From: Chryseobacterium oryzae | GTDB lineage: Bacteria; Bacteroidota; Bacteroidia; Flavobacteriales; Weeksellaceae | Length of the DNA: 64,000 nt | Direction of reading: 5' to 3' | NCBI RefSeq assembly: GCF_022811665.1 | Contig: NZ_CP094529.1 | Span: forward strand, 2,542,001-2,606,000 | Part shown: positions 1-8,361 of the stretch, piece by piece | How the letters are laid out: each line of letters opens with the position of its first letter | Position numbering within the stretch: position 1 is the first letter of the stretch | Program-made: the position numbers and the translations under genes | The notes under the pieces: generated by a model | Told to the model about the DNA's origin: nothing | Database searches by the model: none | Seen by the model: only the letters and a program-made list of their open reading frames with translations

Positions 1-1
1 T

Positions 2-706
2 AATAAAGAAAACTTTTCTGCCAGAAATGTAGAACCCGAACTGGTTTGGATTAAAGAATATTTACAAAAAGATGCCATAATTTTTGATATTGGTGCCAAT
101 GTAGGAACTTTTCTATATCAATTTGAAAATCAGCTGAATAATAAGAATATTTACGCTTTTGAACCTAACAAAAAACTCAATAAAAGACTCAAAAGGCTCT
201 TCACTTCAATGAACATTTCCTCTGTGGCACTTTCAGACGAAAATACAACTGCAGAATTTAAAGTCCCTATTATTAAAGGGAAAATGGTAGCTTCCCGAGG
301 AACGCTCAATACTTCCTACAAAGAAAAAGACGAAGAAAACAGCTACACAGAAACCGTAAAAGTGATAAAACTGGATGACTGGATTATAAAACACAACATC
401 AAAAAAATTGATTTTATTAAAATTGATGTGGAAGGAAATGAAATGAAAACCCTCTTTGGCGGAAAAAACACCATCCTGAAATTCAAGCCCACATTAATGG
501 TAGAAATGGAGCAAAGACACCACGATCAGCCCATTTGGAGCGAGATTTCTGAAGTAGAAAACTGGGGTTTTAATGCTCATTATTTAAACAGAAAATCATT
601 TACACTCGAAAAACTAACAGAAGAAATTTTACTCAAAAATATCAGCGACGAAAAAAATAAAACCGAATACATCAACAACATTATTTTCACTCCAAAACAA
701 GCATAA
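2..706 (+). CDS. FkbM family methyltransferase, 5' end outside window
   Basis: The reading frame is open from the left edge of the window, so the start codon lies upstream. The visible part carries the SAM-binding motif I of FkbM-type methyltransferases (FDIGANVGTF, around nucleotides 85-115), then FEPN, and later the conserved KIDVEGNE motif near nucleotides 420-445. FkbM enzymes methylate sugars or other small molecules. Ten bases separate its stop from the flippase gene, and glycosyltransferases lie beyond, so a role in modifying a surface polysaccharide is the likeliest reading. The substrate cannot be told from sequence. An ATG at 209 is internal and is not the start, because motif I lies before it. 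Confidence 0.85.
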   Translation, partial: NKENFSARNVEPELVWIKEYLQKDAIIFDIGANVGTFLYQFENQLNNKNIYAFEPNKKLNKRLKRLFTSMNISSVALSDENTTAEFKVPIIKGKMVASRGTLNTSYKEKDEENSYTETVKVIKLDDWIIKHNIKKIDFIKIDVEGNEMKTLFGGKNTILKFKPTLMVEMEQRHHDQPIWSEISEVENWGFNAHYLNRKSFTLEKLTEEILLKNISDEKNKTEYINNIIFTPKQA

Positions 707-715
707 ACTGAAAGT

Positions 716-2191
716 ATGAGTGTAGTAGCAAGGCAAGGTTTTAAATATTCTGTTATTGGATATATCGCAACCCTGATCGGGATGTTTTCTATTTTTATTT
801 TTACCAACAACCTCTTTTTTTACGGAAAATTAAGATTCATCATGTCTACTGCAGAATTGTTGGTTCCTTTTGTAGTTTTGGGAATTTCTTATTCTAATGT
901 AAAATTTTTCGGAAAAGCTCATGAAGACGGAAAGCATCAGAATATGCTCTCGCTTTCTTTAGCCATAATTTGCATTAATTTTTTTGTTTTTCTCATCGTT
1001 TTCTTTCTCATTCCTTATTTCTCTCCAGAATTTACCAAAATGAAAATTTGGGAAAGTAAAAAATATATTCTCCCTCTGGTTTTAACGCTTTCTCTTTGTG
1101 CGATTTTCAATAAATATATTTCCAACTATAAAAGAATTGTAGTTTCTAATATTTTCGACAATCTGTTGCCTAAACTTGCCAATCTGGGTTCTTTCTGCCT
1201 GTTTTTTTACTTCCAGATGTCTGAGCAGATTGCACTGGCTTTTTTCTTCGGAATGTTTGCCTTAATGCTTTCAGGATATATTTTTTACGCCAATAAGCTG
1301 GAAAAAATTCATCTTGATTTCAGCACAGAATATTTTAAAAAAGACCATTTTTATAAAGAATTTGCCTCTTACAGCTTTTTCGGATTTCTGGGAACTTTCG
1401 GAAACCACATGGCTATCAACAACTACATGATTGGGGAATTTATCGGTGAAGAAGAAATTGCCGTTTACAGTATTTTATTGGCTTTAGTATCGCTTATCTC
1501 TATTCCACAACTGGGTTTATTTAATATTTCAGCTCCATTCATCCGAAAAAATCTGGCAGATGGAGATATGGAAGAACTGGACCGGTTTCACAAAAAAACC
1601 TCACTGACGATTTTTTTCCTCGGAGCCGTTTTATTTGGCTGTATTATGGTGGGATTTCCTTATTTAACGCATTTTATGCCTAATAAAGGGGATTTACTAA
1701 GGATGTATGAGCCTGTGATTTGGATTTGGGGTTCGGCAGTTTTGATGGATTTAGCTACCGGATTCAACGGAAATATCATCTCGCTATCCAAATACTACAA
1801 ATTCAATATTATTGTAATGTTGCTTCTTGCAGGTTTAACGGTTGGTTTAAACTGGTATTTCATCAATAACACAGATCTTTCGTTAATCGGAATTGCTATT
1901 TCTACGGCAATTTCGGTGAGTATTTACAACCTTATCAAAGTTATTTTCAACTATTTCGTGTTTAAAGTTTCTCCTTTTTCTATTGAAATGATTTTTGTTT
2001 CTATCATTTGTACTTTGGCAATCACGGTGGCTATTATTTTACCGGTTTTTGAGAATAATTTCATCAATTTAATCTACAAACCTGCCGTAGTTTTGATTTT
2101 GATTTTTATTGGAAACCACTTCACCAAGATCTTTCCGGTAGAACAGTATATCAATTTAAAATTCATTAAAAGCATTCTGAAATTTAAGTAA
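716..2191 (+). CDS. Polysaccharide flippase (Wzx/MOP-type membrane protein)
   Basis: This 491-residue protein is almost entirely hydrophobic, with about 12 to 14 predicted membrane segments and short charged loops. That is the size and layout of oligosaccharide flippases of the MOP superfamily, which move lipid-linked sugar repeat units across the inner membrane. It starts with ATG 10 bases after the FkbM methyltransferase gene on the same strand, so the two are probably cotranscribed. Its stop overlaps the convergent glycosyltransferase gene by 8 bases. The glycosyltransferases next door support a polysaccharide export role. A more distant MOP-family transporter cannot be excluded from hydrophobicity alone. 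Confidence 0.8.
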   Translation: MSVVARQGFKYSVIGYIATLIGMFSIFIFTNNLFFYGKLRFIMSTAELLVPFVVLGISYSNVKFFGKAHEDGKHQNMLSLSLAIICINFFVFLIVFFLIPYFSPEFTKMKIWESKKYILPLVLTLSLCAIFNKYISNYKRIVVSNIFDNLLPKLANLGSFCLFFYFQMSEQIALAFFFGMFALMLSGYIFYANKLEKIHLDFSTEYFKKDHFYKEFASYSFFGFLGTFGNHMAINNYMIGEFIGEEEIAVYSILLALVSLISIPQLGLFNISAPFIRKNLADGDMEELDRFHKKTSLTIFFLGAVLFGCIMVGFPYLTHFMPNKGDLLRMYEPVIWIWGSAVLMDLATGFNGNIISLSKYYKFNIIVMLLLAGLTVGLNWYFINNTDLSLIGIAISTAISVSIYNLIKVIFNYFVFKVSPFSIEMIFVSIICTLAITVAIILPVFENNFINLIYKPAVVLILIFIGNHFTKIFPVEQYINLKFIKSILKFK

Positions 2192-3212
2192 CCTGAAGCA
2201 GCTTTTCTTCCAGTTTTTGCAGAACCCTTTTTTTGTTAAATTCTTTCTGAAAATTGAACTGAAAATCTGTAAGCTCATTCAATTGCAGAATTACATCTTT
2301 CTTTTCAGGTACAATAAATGCAAGATCTGAGGGATAATTTTCAGGAAAAACAGCTGCCTTACCAAACTTAATGGCGTCGCCCAGATTTCCCGTCATTTTC
2401 GTTTTTCCATAAATTTCTTTTTGACTGAAAAATTCTGTCTTTTCCTGAATGGGACACCAGAGAACATCTGCTTTTTTCATCCAAAACTCAAAATCTTCCT
2501 GAGAAACCCTTTCTGTAAAATATTTAAAACTAAAATTTCCAGAAACTTTTTTTATTTTTTCCAGCTCCTCGCCTTTTGCCTTTCCCAGAAAGACAAATTC
2601 TATTTTTTTTGCCTGTTCAGATTTTTGAATACAGTCTAAAACATGAGCATAATCCCGTCTTTTCTGAGAAACACCACCCGGAATAACAACAGTTAATTTT
2701 TCATTTTTGCTGAAAACGAATTCTTTAGAATAAAAAAGTGGTAAAAAAGCATAGGTTTGCGAAGACAACGCCTCATCTAAAACAAAGAGTTTCGCAGCAT
2801 TTTTATAAACATTTGCAGATTGTAGCAAGCCTTCTTTCAGTAAAAGTTTTAATCTGAAAAGCTGATCAGTTCTCAATATGCTTTTTATTAAATCTAAAGG
2901 TGAAGTTTTAGAAAAATTAAGATTATGAACAATAATTGCCGACTTATATTTTCGTGTAATTTCCAGAAAAGTATCGAAATACCGGTGAGCCGTCCCGATC
3001 ATTACAAAATCATATTTTTTTGCTCTCAGCTGTTCTAAAATCATGGAAGAATCTGATAAAAAAACATTCTCCTGATTGGAAGAAATCTGACTGTCAATTT
3101 TTTTTGAAAAATAATAATCTACAGAAATTTCTTTTGAATCTTCCATTAAATCCATAAAATCGGCAGCAATTTCTGCGTGCGTATCAATTTCTATGTAGGC
3201 AATTTTTTTCAA
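2184..3212 (-). CDS. Glycosyltransferase, GT-B fold type, TTG start
   Basis: A 342-residue soluble protein. The C-terminal half reads like a GT-B glycosyltransferase: the strand LTVVIPGGVSQKRRD opens the second Rossmann domain, followed by FVFLGKA and a conserved stretch around GKTKMTGNLGDAIKFGKA that would bind the donor. The N-terminal half is poorly conserved, as usual for acceptor domains. The start is TTG at 3212; the next Met is residue 20, and using it would delete the first beta strand (KKIAYIEID). The TTG overlaps the TGA stop of the upstream glycosyltransferase by 4 bases, which suggests translational coupling. The sugar and linkage are unknown. Confidence 0.7.
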   Translation of the reverse strand: MKKIAYIEIDTHAEIAADFMDLMEDSKEISVDYYFSKKIDSQISSNQENVFLSDSSMILEQLRAKKYDFVMIGTAHRYFDTFLEITRKYKSAIIVHNLNFSKTSPLDLIKSILRTDQLFRLKLLLKEGLLQSANVYKNAAKLFVLDEALSSQTYAFLPLFYSKEFVFSKNEKLTVVIPGGVSQKRRDYAHVLDCIQKSEQAKKIEFVFLGKAKGEELEKIKKVSGNFSFKYFTERVSQEDFEFWMKKADVLWCPIQEKTEFFSQKEIYGKTKMTGNLGDAIKFGKAAVFPENYPSDLAFIVPEKKDVILQLNELTDFQFNFQKEFNKKRVLQKLEEKLLQVT

Positions 3213-4063
3213 ATTTTAAACCATTTCTTTTTAAACTGATTCCAGCGTTCATCATTAATTACTTTTTGCTCTTTTTTAGAAATTTTCAGTTCAAGATGTT
3301 GAGATCTGCATTTTTCATAAGAGTTGATGATCTGCATTAAAAATGACGGAGATTTTGCTTTTGAAGCTTCTTTAGCAGCGGCTATATAGGTAAGAAAACG
3401 GTTTAAACCGAGAAAATAAAAATATCTTCCATAATAATCGGCAGGTTTTATGGTATAATCGGCTCCTTTTACTTTAATCAGTTTTACCTGCAGTTCAGGG
3501 ATTACCACTTCTTTCCAACCTGAATTTTTAAGAAGAATGGCATCAATATTATCCCATCCCAAAGTTTCTCTAAGCCCTCCAATTTCCTGAAAACACTCCT
3601 TTCGGTACGCTTTCATCGGACCACGCACATGATTTTTGTTGGAATTTCCTTCATACACCCATTCCCCATTTTTTTCAAGATATAAAAGTCCGCCAACCAG
3701 CCCATAATCAGGATTTTCAGCAAAAGCATCTGCTATTTTCTGAAGATAATTTTCATTTAAAATAATATCAGAATCAAACTTACAAACAATATCAAAATCT
3801 GCTAAATTTTTAGTTTCCAAACCCTTCTTAAATGCAGCAACCACTTTTGATCCCGGTTGATGAGATGATTTCTGAAGTGTAATGGTTTCAAACCTGAAAT
3901 CACTTTCTGTGTATCTTTTAATTACGCCAGAAGTTCCATCAGACGATCCATCATTAACCACTACGACCGTAAAATCTTTAAAACTTTGCTGCTGCAGAGA
4001 ATCCAGAGTAAAAGGAAGATTTTTTTCTTCGTTGTGAGCAGGAATAATGATGAGAAATTTCAA
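3209..4063 (-). CDS. Glycosyltransferase family 2 (GT-A), TTG start
   Basis: The 284-residue product opens with the classic GT2 pattern IIIPAHNEEKNLPFTLDSL followed by VVVVNDGSSDGT, which binds the nucleotide sugar. CKFDSDIIL near residue 120 supplies the metal-binding D-x-D, and the region around LGWDNIDAILLKNSGW holds the expected acceptor-side acidic residues. No membrane segment is obvious, so it probably acts on the cytoplasmic face of the inner membrane. The start is TTG at 4063; no in-frame ATG exists just upstream and the first strand would be lost with a later start. It couples to the downstream GT-B gene through a 4-base overlap. Confidence 0.85.
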   Translation of the reverse strand: MKFLIIIPAHNEEKNLPFTLDSLQQQSFKDFTVVVVNDGSSDGTSGVIKRYTESDFRFETITLQKSSHQPGSKVVAAFKKGLETKNLADFDIVCKFDSDIILNENYLQKIADAFAENPDYGLVGGLLYLEKNGEWVYEGNSNKNHVRGPMKAYRKECFQEIGGLRETLGWDNIDAILLKNSGWKEVVIPELQVKLIKVKGADYTIKPADYYGRYFYFLGLNRFLTYIAAAKEASKAKSPSFLMQIINSYEKCRSQHLELKISKKEQKVINDERWNQFKKKWFKI

Positions 4064-4093
4064 AATAAAAACATGTAAAATGAAATAATTAAC

Positions 4094-4121
4094 CGGTGAT
4101 GAATTGCTTAATTCATCACCG
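4094..4121 (-). terminator. Strong hairpin downstream of aspartase gene
   Basis: A perfect 12-bp stem (CGGTGATGAATT paired with AATTCATCACCG) closes a GCTT loop. A TTAA on either side can extend it past one mismatch. It lies between the aspartase stop and the start of the GT2 gene on the same strand. The T-tract after it is weak, so it may be a terminator, a 3' end stabiliser or an attenuating structure. Confidence 0.55.
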
Positions 4122-4139
4122 ATTAATTACTGTTAAAAT

Positions 4140-5540
4140 TTATTTATTATGCGGCGTAAGCATATTTTTTGGATCCAGAATTTCATCTAATTTCTCCTGA
4201 GAAAGCAATCCATGTTCAAGAACCAAGTTATAAACACTTTTTCCTGTTTCTAATGCTTCTTTAGCAATTTTGGTAGATTGTTTATAGCCTATATAAGGAT
4301 TCAAAGCAGTGACAATTCCTATGCTGTGCTTTACCATATTGAGACAAATTTCTTTGTTGGCAGTGATACCCACAACACATTTTTCGCGAAGAGTATCGAG
4401 AGCATTACACAGAAAATGAATATTTTCCATAATTGCATGAGAAAGAACTGGTTCCATTACATTCAACTGAAGCTGCCCCGCTTCTGCTGCAAAAGTTACC
4501 GTTAAATCATTCCCTATAACTTTAAAACACACCTGATTGACAACTTCAGGAATGACCGGATTTACTTTTCCAGGCATAATTGAAGAGCCCGGTTGCATTG
4601 GTGGAAGATTAATTTCAGACAATCCAGCTCTCGGTCCGGAAGCCAGAAGTCTTAAATCATTACAGATTTTCGACAATTTTACAGCCAGACGTTTCATAGC
4701 TGATGAATAAATCACATACGAACCTGTATCTGGAGTAGCTTCCACTAAATCGGGTGCAGAAACGATAGGATATCCTGTAATTTCTGACAGATTTTTTGCA
4801 CAAAGTTTTGCATAACCAATTGGTGCATTAATCCCTGTACCAATGGCGGTCGCTCCCATATTCACCTCTACAAAAAGGTTGGCGTTATTATTCAGTTTAG
4901 AAATATCTTCTTCCAAAGTAGCAGCAAAAGCTTCAAACTCTTGTCCCATCGTCATTGGAACAGCATCCTGAAGCTGGGTTCTTCCCATTTTAATCACATC
5001 ATGGAATTCTCTTCCCTTTTCGCGAAATGCTTCTACAATCTGCTTGAGTTTTTCTACCAAAACATCATTCATTTGCAGTAAACCCATTTTAATTGCCGTA
5101 GGATAGGCATCATTGGTCGACTGAGAAAGATTGATATGGTCATTTGGTGAACAAAATTCGTATTCACCTTTATTTTTCCCTAATTTTTCCAGAACACGAT
5201 TGGCAATTACTTCATTTGCATTCATGTTTATTGAAGTTCCCGCACCTCCCTGAATCATATCAACAGGAAATTCGCTGTGAAACAAACCTCCAATAAGTTC
5301 ATCACATGTTTCTGAGATTTTCAAATATAAGTTTTCATCCAAAAGCCCTAATTCATAATTGGTTTTAGCCGCTGCTTTTTTTACAAACGCCAAACCTTTA
5401 ATAAATTCAGGATATGAAGATAAAAGCTGTCCCGATATTTTAAAATTATCTATTGCTCTTTGAGTCTGAACTCCAAAATAAGCGTTTAAAGGCACATTAA
5501 GTTCTCCTAAAAGATCACTTTCCTTTCTGAAATTTTCCAT
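4140..5540 (-). CDS. aspA: Aspartate ammonia-lyase (aspartase)
   Basis: The 466-residue length is normal for aspartase, which releases ammonia from L-aspartate to give fumarate. The fumarase/aspartase signature GSSIMPGKVNPV sits at residues 318-329 and carries the catalytic serine of the flexible SS loop. Earlier blocks GGAGTSINMNANE (98-110) and SQSTNDAYPTA (139-149) form the rest of the composite active site of the tetramer, and their wording is nearer to aspartase than to fumarase C. The gene is monocistronic, with a hairpin downstream. Its product would feed the succinate dehydrogenase and malate:quinone oxidoreductase encoded later in the window. Fumarase C is the main alternative, less likely. 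Confidence 0.9.
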   Translation of the reverse strand: MENFRKESDLLGELNVPLNAYFGVQTQRAIDNFKISGQLLSSYPEFIKGLAFVKKAAAKTNYELGLLDENLYLKISETCDELIGGLFHSEFPVDMIQGGAGTSINMNANEVIANRVLEKLGKNKGEYEFCSPNDHINLSQSTNDAYPTAIKMGLLQMNDVLVEKLKQIVEAFREKGREFHDVIKMGRTQLQDAVPMTMGQEFEAFAATLEEDISKLNNNANLFVEVNMGATAIGTGINAPIGYAKLCAKNLSEITGYPIVSAPDLVEATPDTGSYVIYSSAMKRLAVKLSKICNDLRLLASGPRAGLSEINLPPMQPGSSIMPGKVNPVIPEVVNQVCFKVIGNDLTVTFAAEAGQLQLNVMEPVLSHAIMENIHFLCNALDTLREKCVVGITANKEICLNMVKHSIGIVTALNPYIGYKQSTKIAKEALETGKSVYNLVLEHGLLSQEKLDEILDPKNMLTPHNK

Positions 5541-5669
5541 AATTTATAAATTAATGTAACGGTTCTATAATATCAATTTAAGCGCACCAATTTAGCAATA
5601 AAAAGCTATTGAAAATTTAAGAAATGGGAGCAAAAAAAATGATTCGTTTACATTAGTTGTTTCCTGAAT

Positions 5670-6692
5670 TTATTTTACCGGATATTTTTGGTTTAAAGCC
5701 TGTAGAATTGCCCAGGTTTCAGCATCTATAACGCCATCATAGTTTTGTGGCCTGAAATGATACTGAAAAACCTCAATTGTTCTTTTGGTAGCATCATCCC
5801 ATTTCCCGTTTGGAAAAAGATCGTATCCAAATTTCTGTAATGCAGTCTGCACAACAAATACAAATGACGGTTCGTTATATTTTGTAGAAACTTCGGTTTC
5901 TGCATTCACTATAAAAGTTTGTTTTACAGCTTCATCATACCACATTCCTATCTGGTATTCATCATATAGTTTTTTCCACGGAAAAAGCGGTCCAGGATCT
6001 TGCTTTCTTGTAGGTGCAATATCCGAATGAGCCAAAACATTGGTAGGAGGAATATTATATCTCATCACAATATCTTTCGCTAAAGCGGCAACTTTTTTAA
6101 TCTGCTCATCACTAAAAGGCTGAAATATTTTTTTCCCGGTTGCATCCGACTTGTATCCCGGATTTACAATTTCTATCCCGATTGAAGTATCATTTAAATT
6201 TTTGTCTGCTCTCCACGCACTAACACCAGCATGATAAGAACGTTTATTTTCATCAACAAGCTGATAAATCTCGTTATCACCTAAATTATTAACCAGATAA
6301 TGCGCACTCACATTTTGTTTTGTAAGCACTTCTACAGATTTATCGTCCGGCAAAACGGTATAATGAAGAATTAAATATTTCTGTCTGAAGTTTTGGGCAA
6401 TTGCAGGAAAATAGGTCTTCACTACTTTGAATCCTGCGGGTTTTGCAGATACAATAGAACCATAACTTGCAGTATTGTCGTTTTTGGTAATATCTGCAAT
6501 ATTAGTTGTAAAGAATTCTACACCATGATCTTTTATAACATGAGGTTTCTGCTTTTCAACCGCTGCCACATTCACAGGTTTTGCTTGCGAAACTGCAGTT
6601 TTAGGACGATAAGAGTTTTTCTTGATATTTTTCTGTGAAGTACAGGAAAACACCAGAACACTTAAGCCGATGATATATAACGATTTACGCAT
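5670..6692 (-). CDS. N-acetylmuramoyl-L-alanine amidase lipoprotein
   Basis: The first 17 residues form a lipoprotein signal ending in the lipobox LVFSC, so the 340-residue protein is probably membrane anchored. The middle is an amidase_2 zinc domain: LILHYT gives the first His ligand, and VLAHSDIAPTRKQDPGPLFPW gives the second His and the conserved acidic/Lys residues. The last ~70 residues (FGYDLFPNGKWDDATKRTIEVFQ onward, cut here only in description) resemble a peptidoglycan-binding domain 1 fold. It should cut the amide bond between muramic acid and the stem peptide in cell-wall turnover or recycling, like AmiD. It is transcribed away from the tRNA cluster. Confidence 0.88.
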   Translation of the reverse strand: MRKSLYIIGLSVLVFSCTSQKNIKKNSYRPKTAVSQAKPVNVAAVEKQKPHVIKDHGVEFFTTNIADITKNDNTASYGSIVSAKPAGFKVVKTYFPAIAQNFRQKYLILHYTVLPDDKSVEVLTKQNVSAHYLVNNLGDNEIYQLVDENKRSYHAGVSAWRADKNLNDTSIGIEIVNPGYKSDATGKKIFQPFSDEQIKKVAALAKDIVMRYNIPPTNVLAHSDIAPTRKQDPGPLFPWKKLYDEYQIGMWYDEAVKQTFIVNAETEVSTKYNEPSFVFVVQTALQKFGYDLFPNGKWDDATKRTIEVFQYHFRPQNYDGVIDAETWAILQALNQKYPVK

Positions 6693-6752
6693 CTGTCTAT
6701 TTTTTCAATTGTTTATTAGCGTAAAAATACACAATTTTTTCTTGTCTTTTAT

Positions 6753-6783
6753 TTGGTAGATAAAGAAATCTGTTCTATATTTG
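6753..6783 (+). promoter_or_regulatory. Promoter of the tRNA cluster
   Basis: TTG at 6753-6755 and TATATTTG at 6776-6783 are separated by 20 bases. This matches the Bacteroidota primary sigma factor consensus TTG-N19..23-TAnnTTTG. It ends 44 bases before tRNA-Ser. Confidence 0.75.
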
Positions 6784-6827
6784 CACTCGCAATAACAGAA
6801 CAAAGATCTTTACAATATAAATAAAAA

Positions 6828-6912
6828 GGAGGGTTGCCGGAGTGGTTAACGGAGCAGTTTGCTAAACTGTCGACGCGAAAGTGTCGCAAGGGTTCGAATC
6901 CCTTACCCTCCG
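6828..6912 (+). tRNA. tRNA-Ser (anticodon GCT)
   Basis: The acceptor stem GGAGGGT pairs with ACCCTCC. The anticodon stem GCAGT/ACTGT closes the loop TTGCTAA, giving anticodon GCT, which reads AGC and AGT. A long variable arm (CGACGCGAAAGTGTCG) identifies a class II tRNA such as serine. The T loop is GGTTCGAATCC. CCA is not encoded in full. First gene of a three-tRNA transcript. Confidence 0.95.
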
Positions 6913-6925
6913 CATTTTATTTACT

Positions 6926-7000
6926 CGGGGCGTAGCGTAGTCCGGTCATCGCGCCTGGTTTGGGACCAGGAGGTCGCAGGTTCGAATCCTGCCGCCCCGA
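6926..7000 (+). tRNA. tRNA-Pro (anticodon TGG)
   Basis: The acceptor stem CGGGGCG pairs with CGCCCCG, including the C1-G72 pair typical of bacterial tRNA-Pro. The anticodon stem CCTGG/CCAGG closes the loop TTTGGGA, giving TGG. The T arm is GCAGGTTCGAATCCTGC. It lies 13 bases after tRNA-Ser. Confidence 0.95.
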
Positions 7001-7032
7001 CAATTTTCGATAATTTTTTCAAAATTACAAAT

Positions 7033-7106
7033 GGGTGCGTAGCTCAGCTGGATAGAGCATCTGCCTTCTAAGCAGACGGTCAAAGGTTCGAATCCTTTCG
7101 CGCTCA
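7033..7106 (+). tRNA. tRNA-Arg (anticodon TCT)
   Basis: The acceptor stem GGGTGCG pairs with CGCGCTC, with two G-T wobbles. The anticodon stem TCTGC/GCAGA closes the loop CTTCTAA, giving TCT, which reads AGA and AGG. The T arm is AAAGGTTCGAATCCTTT. It ends the cluster and is followed directly by a terminator. Confidence 0.94.
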
Positions 7107-7111
7107 CTTTT

Positions 7112-7140
7112 AAAACTCACATTTTTTGTGAGTTTTTTTT
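7112..7140 (+). terminator. Rho-independent terminator of tRNA cluster
   Basis: AAAACTCAC pairs with GTGAGTTTT around a short T-rich loop and runs into a T-tract. It starts 6 bases after tRNA-Arg. Confidence 0.8.
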
Positions 7141-7240
7141 GTTTTATGGATATAATTGAACGAATTTCGAAATTAATTCAACGGAAACTTTTCATTACAA
7201 ACTCCAATCAATCCTCCATATCATAAATTTTTTAAAGAAT

Positions 7241-7270
7241 AAATTTCACTAAAATAAATTAGTGAAATTT
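7241..7270 (-). terminator. Hairpin after the orphan gene at 7292
   Basis: A perfect 12-bp stem (AAATTTCACTAA with TTAGTGAAATTT) closes a 6-base loop, 22 bases beyond the stop of the minus-strand gene. The stem is AT-rich and the T-tract is modest, so termination is likely but not certain. Confidence 0.5.
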
Positions 7271-7291
7271 TGATTTTAAAAGCCTGAATAA

Positions 7292-7783
7292 TTAAAAACC
7301 AATACGTTTCATTGCATACGGACTCAAATATATTTCATGTAAAGAAATAAGCGATTCAACATCCGTATATTTTTGAAATGCCAAATCATTTTTATTAAAC
7401 GAAAGCTCTATAGAAGGATTATAAGACGCTACCAATCTGGCAACAGAAAATCCATTATATGCACTTATGAAACCATCAAATAAAATTTTGGATTCTGCTT
7501 TTTGAAACACTCTGTTTTCATCAAAAAAAACATTTCCCGAATCTATTTCAGTAATTTCACTATTATGCTTTAAAGATTTCCAAGTGGCATAATTCTTTGG
7601 TTCCTTAAGAATATTACCTTCCGAATCTACCGGTAAAAACATATCTAAACTAAGTGGCATTCTCAGAAATTGAGCGTAATTATTCAACAGATTAAGCGTG
7701 TGAAGATCGGCAAAACCTTCATTTGAATAATATTCTATTACAAAATCCGTCATCGGAATCAATCTCTGAGAAAAAATCGACAT
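7292..7783 (-). CDS. Hypothetical protein, 163 residues
   Basis: I do not recognise this protein. It has no signal peptide and no membrane segment, is fairly acidic, and is rich in aromatic residues (for instance FVIEYYSNEGFADLH near the N-terminus and LHEIYLSPYAMKRIGF at the end), so it should be a folded cytoplasmic protein. It stands alone, with a promoter-like box at 7818-7825 and a 12-bp hairpin after its stop, and is divergent from acpP. The ATG at 7783 is used here; a second Met at residue 11 is possible. Nothing in the neighbourhood (tRNAs, fatty-acid genes) points to a function. Confidence 0.65.
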   Translation of the reverse strand: MSIFSQRLIPMTDFVIEYYSNEGFADLHTLNLLNNYAQFLRMPLSLDMFLPVDSEGNILKEPKNYATWKSLKHNSEITEIDSGNVFFDENRVFQKAESKILFDGFISAYNGFSVARLVASYNPSIELSFNKNDLAFQKYTDVESLISLHEIYLSPYAMKRIGF

Positions 7784-7817
7784 GTTTACTTCTATATTTA
7801 TCTTTGAAAACAGGAAG

Positions 7818-7851
7818 CAAATATATATTTAAAAAGATCAACAGATATCAA
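7818..7851 (-). promoter_or_regulatory. Candidate promoter of the 7292-7783 gene
   Basis: Read on the minus strand, TATATTTG (7818-7825) is a perfect TAnnTTTG box with a TTG at 7849-7851 upstream, 23 bases away. It lies 35 bases before the start codon. The rest of the 306-base gap between this gene and acpP (7784-8089) is AT-rich and holds no other clear element besides the acpP promoter. Confidence 0.5.
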
Positions 7852-8049
7852 GAAACTATAGTTTAAAATAAATCAAAATAAGGTAATAATATAAGTTTAA
7901 AAACATCTTTACAGAATAATAATTCTATAAAACAAAAAGAATTAACACATAAATAATTGATAACTAAAAGAGTATCTCAAAGCACGTAAAATTATATTAT
8001 ACAATTCTATAAAAAAGTTTAAAAAAACGATTTATCATAAAGAATTTTA

Positions 8050-8057
8050 TATATTTG
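8050..8057 (+). promoter_or_regulatory. -7 box of the acpP operon promoter
   Basis: TATATTTG matches the TAnnTTTG consensus exactly and lies 32 bases before the acpP start. No good TTG is found at the -33 position, so the upstream element is weak or diverged. Confidence 0.65.
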
Positions 8058-8089
8058 CAGCATCTAACAATTAAAAAAAATAATTTACT

Positions 8090-8329
8090 ATGTCAGACAT
8101 TGCATCAAGAGTAAAAGCTATCATCGCTGATAAGCTTGACGTTGAAGAAACAGAAGTAACTCCTGAGGCTAGCTTCACAAATGATTTAGGAGCAGACTCA
8201 CTAGATACAGTTGAGCTAATCATGGAATTCGAAAAAGAATTTAATATTCAGATTCCTGATGACCAAGCTGAAAAAATTACTACTGTAGGACACGCTATCG
8301 CTTATATAGAAGAAGTAGTAAATAAATAA
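8090..8329 (+). CDS. acpP: Acyl carrier protein
   Basis: This 79-residue acidic protein has the full acyl carrier signature [12 protein letters not shown], with Ser37 as the site for 4'-phosphopantetheine. The length and the helix II motif [12 protein letters not shown] are standard. It carries growing acyl chains in type II fatty-acid synthesis in the cytoplasm. It is the first gene of a tight run with fabF, rnc, an IPExxxVDY gene and pyk, a gene order common in Flavobacteriia, and has its own TAnnTTTG promoter. The 32-base gap to fabF suggests cotranscription. Confidence 0.98.
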   Translation: MSDIASRVKAIIADKLDVEETEVTPEASFTNDLGADSLDTVELIMEFEKEFNIQIPDDQAEKITTVGHAIAYIEEVVNK

Positions 8330-8361
8330 TATTCTTCAACAAAGGAAAATTTTAAAAATTT

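Noticed and set aside
6859-7071. A 70-codon open frame running through the three tRNAs
   Set aside because: It is built from tRNA sequence in a coding frame; the tRNA structures are unambiguous.
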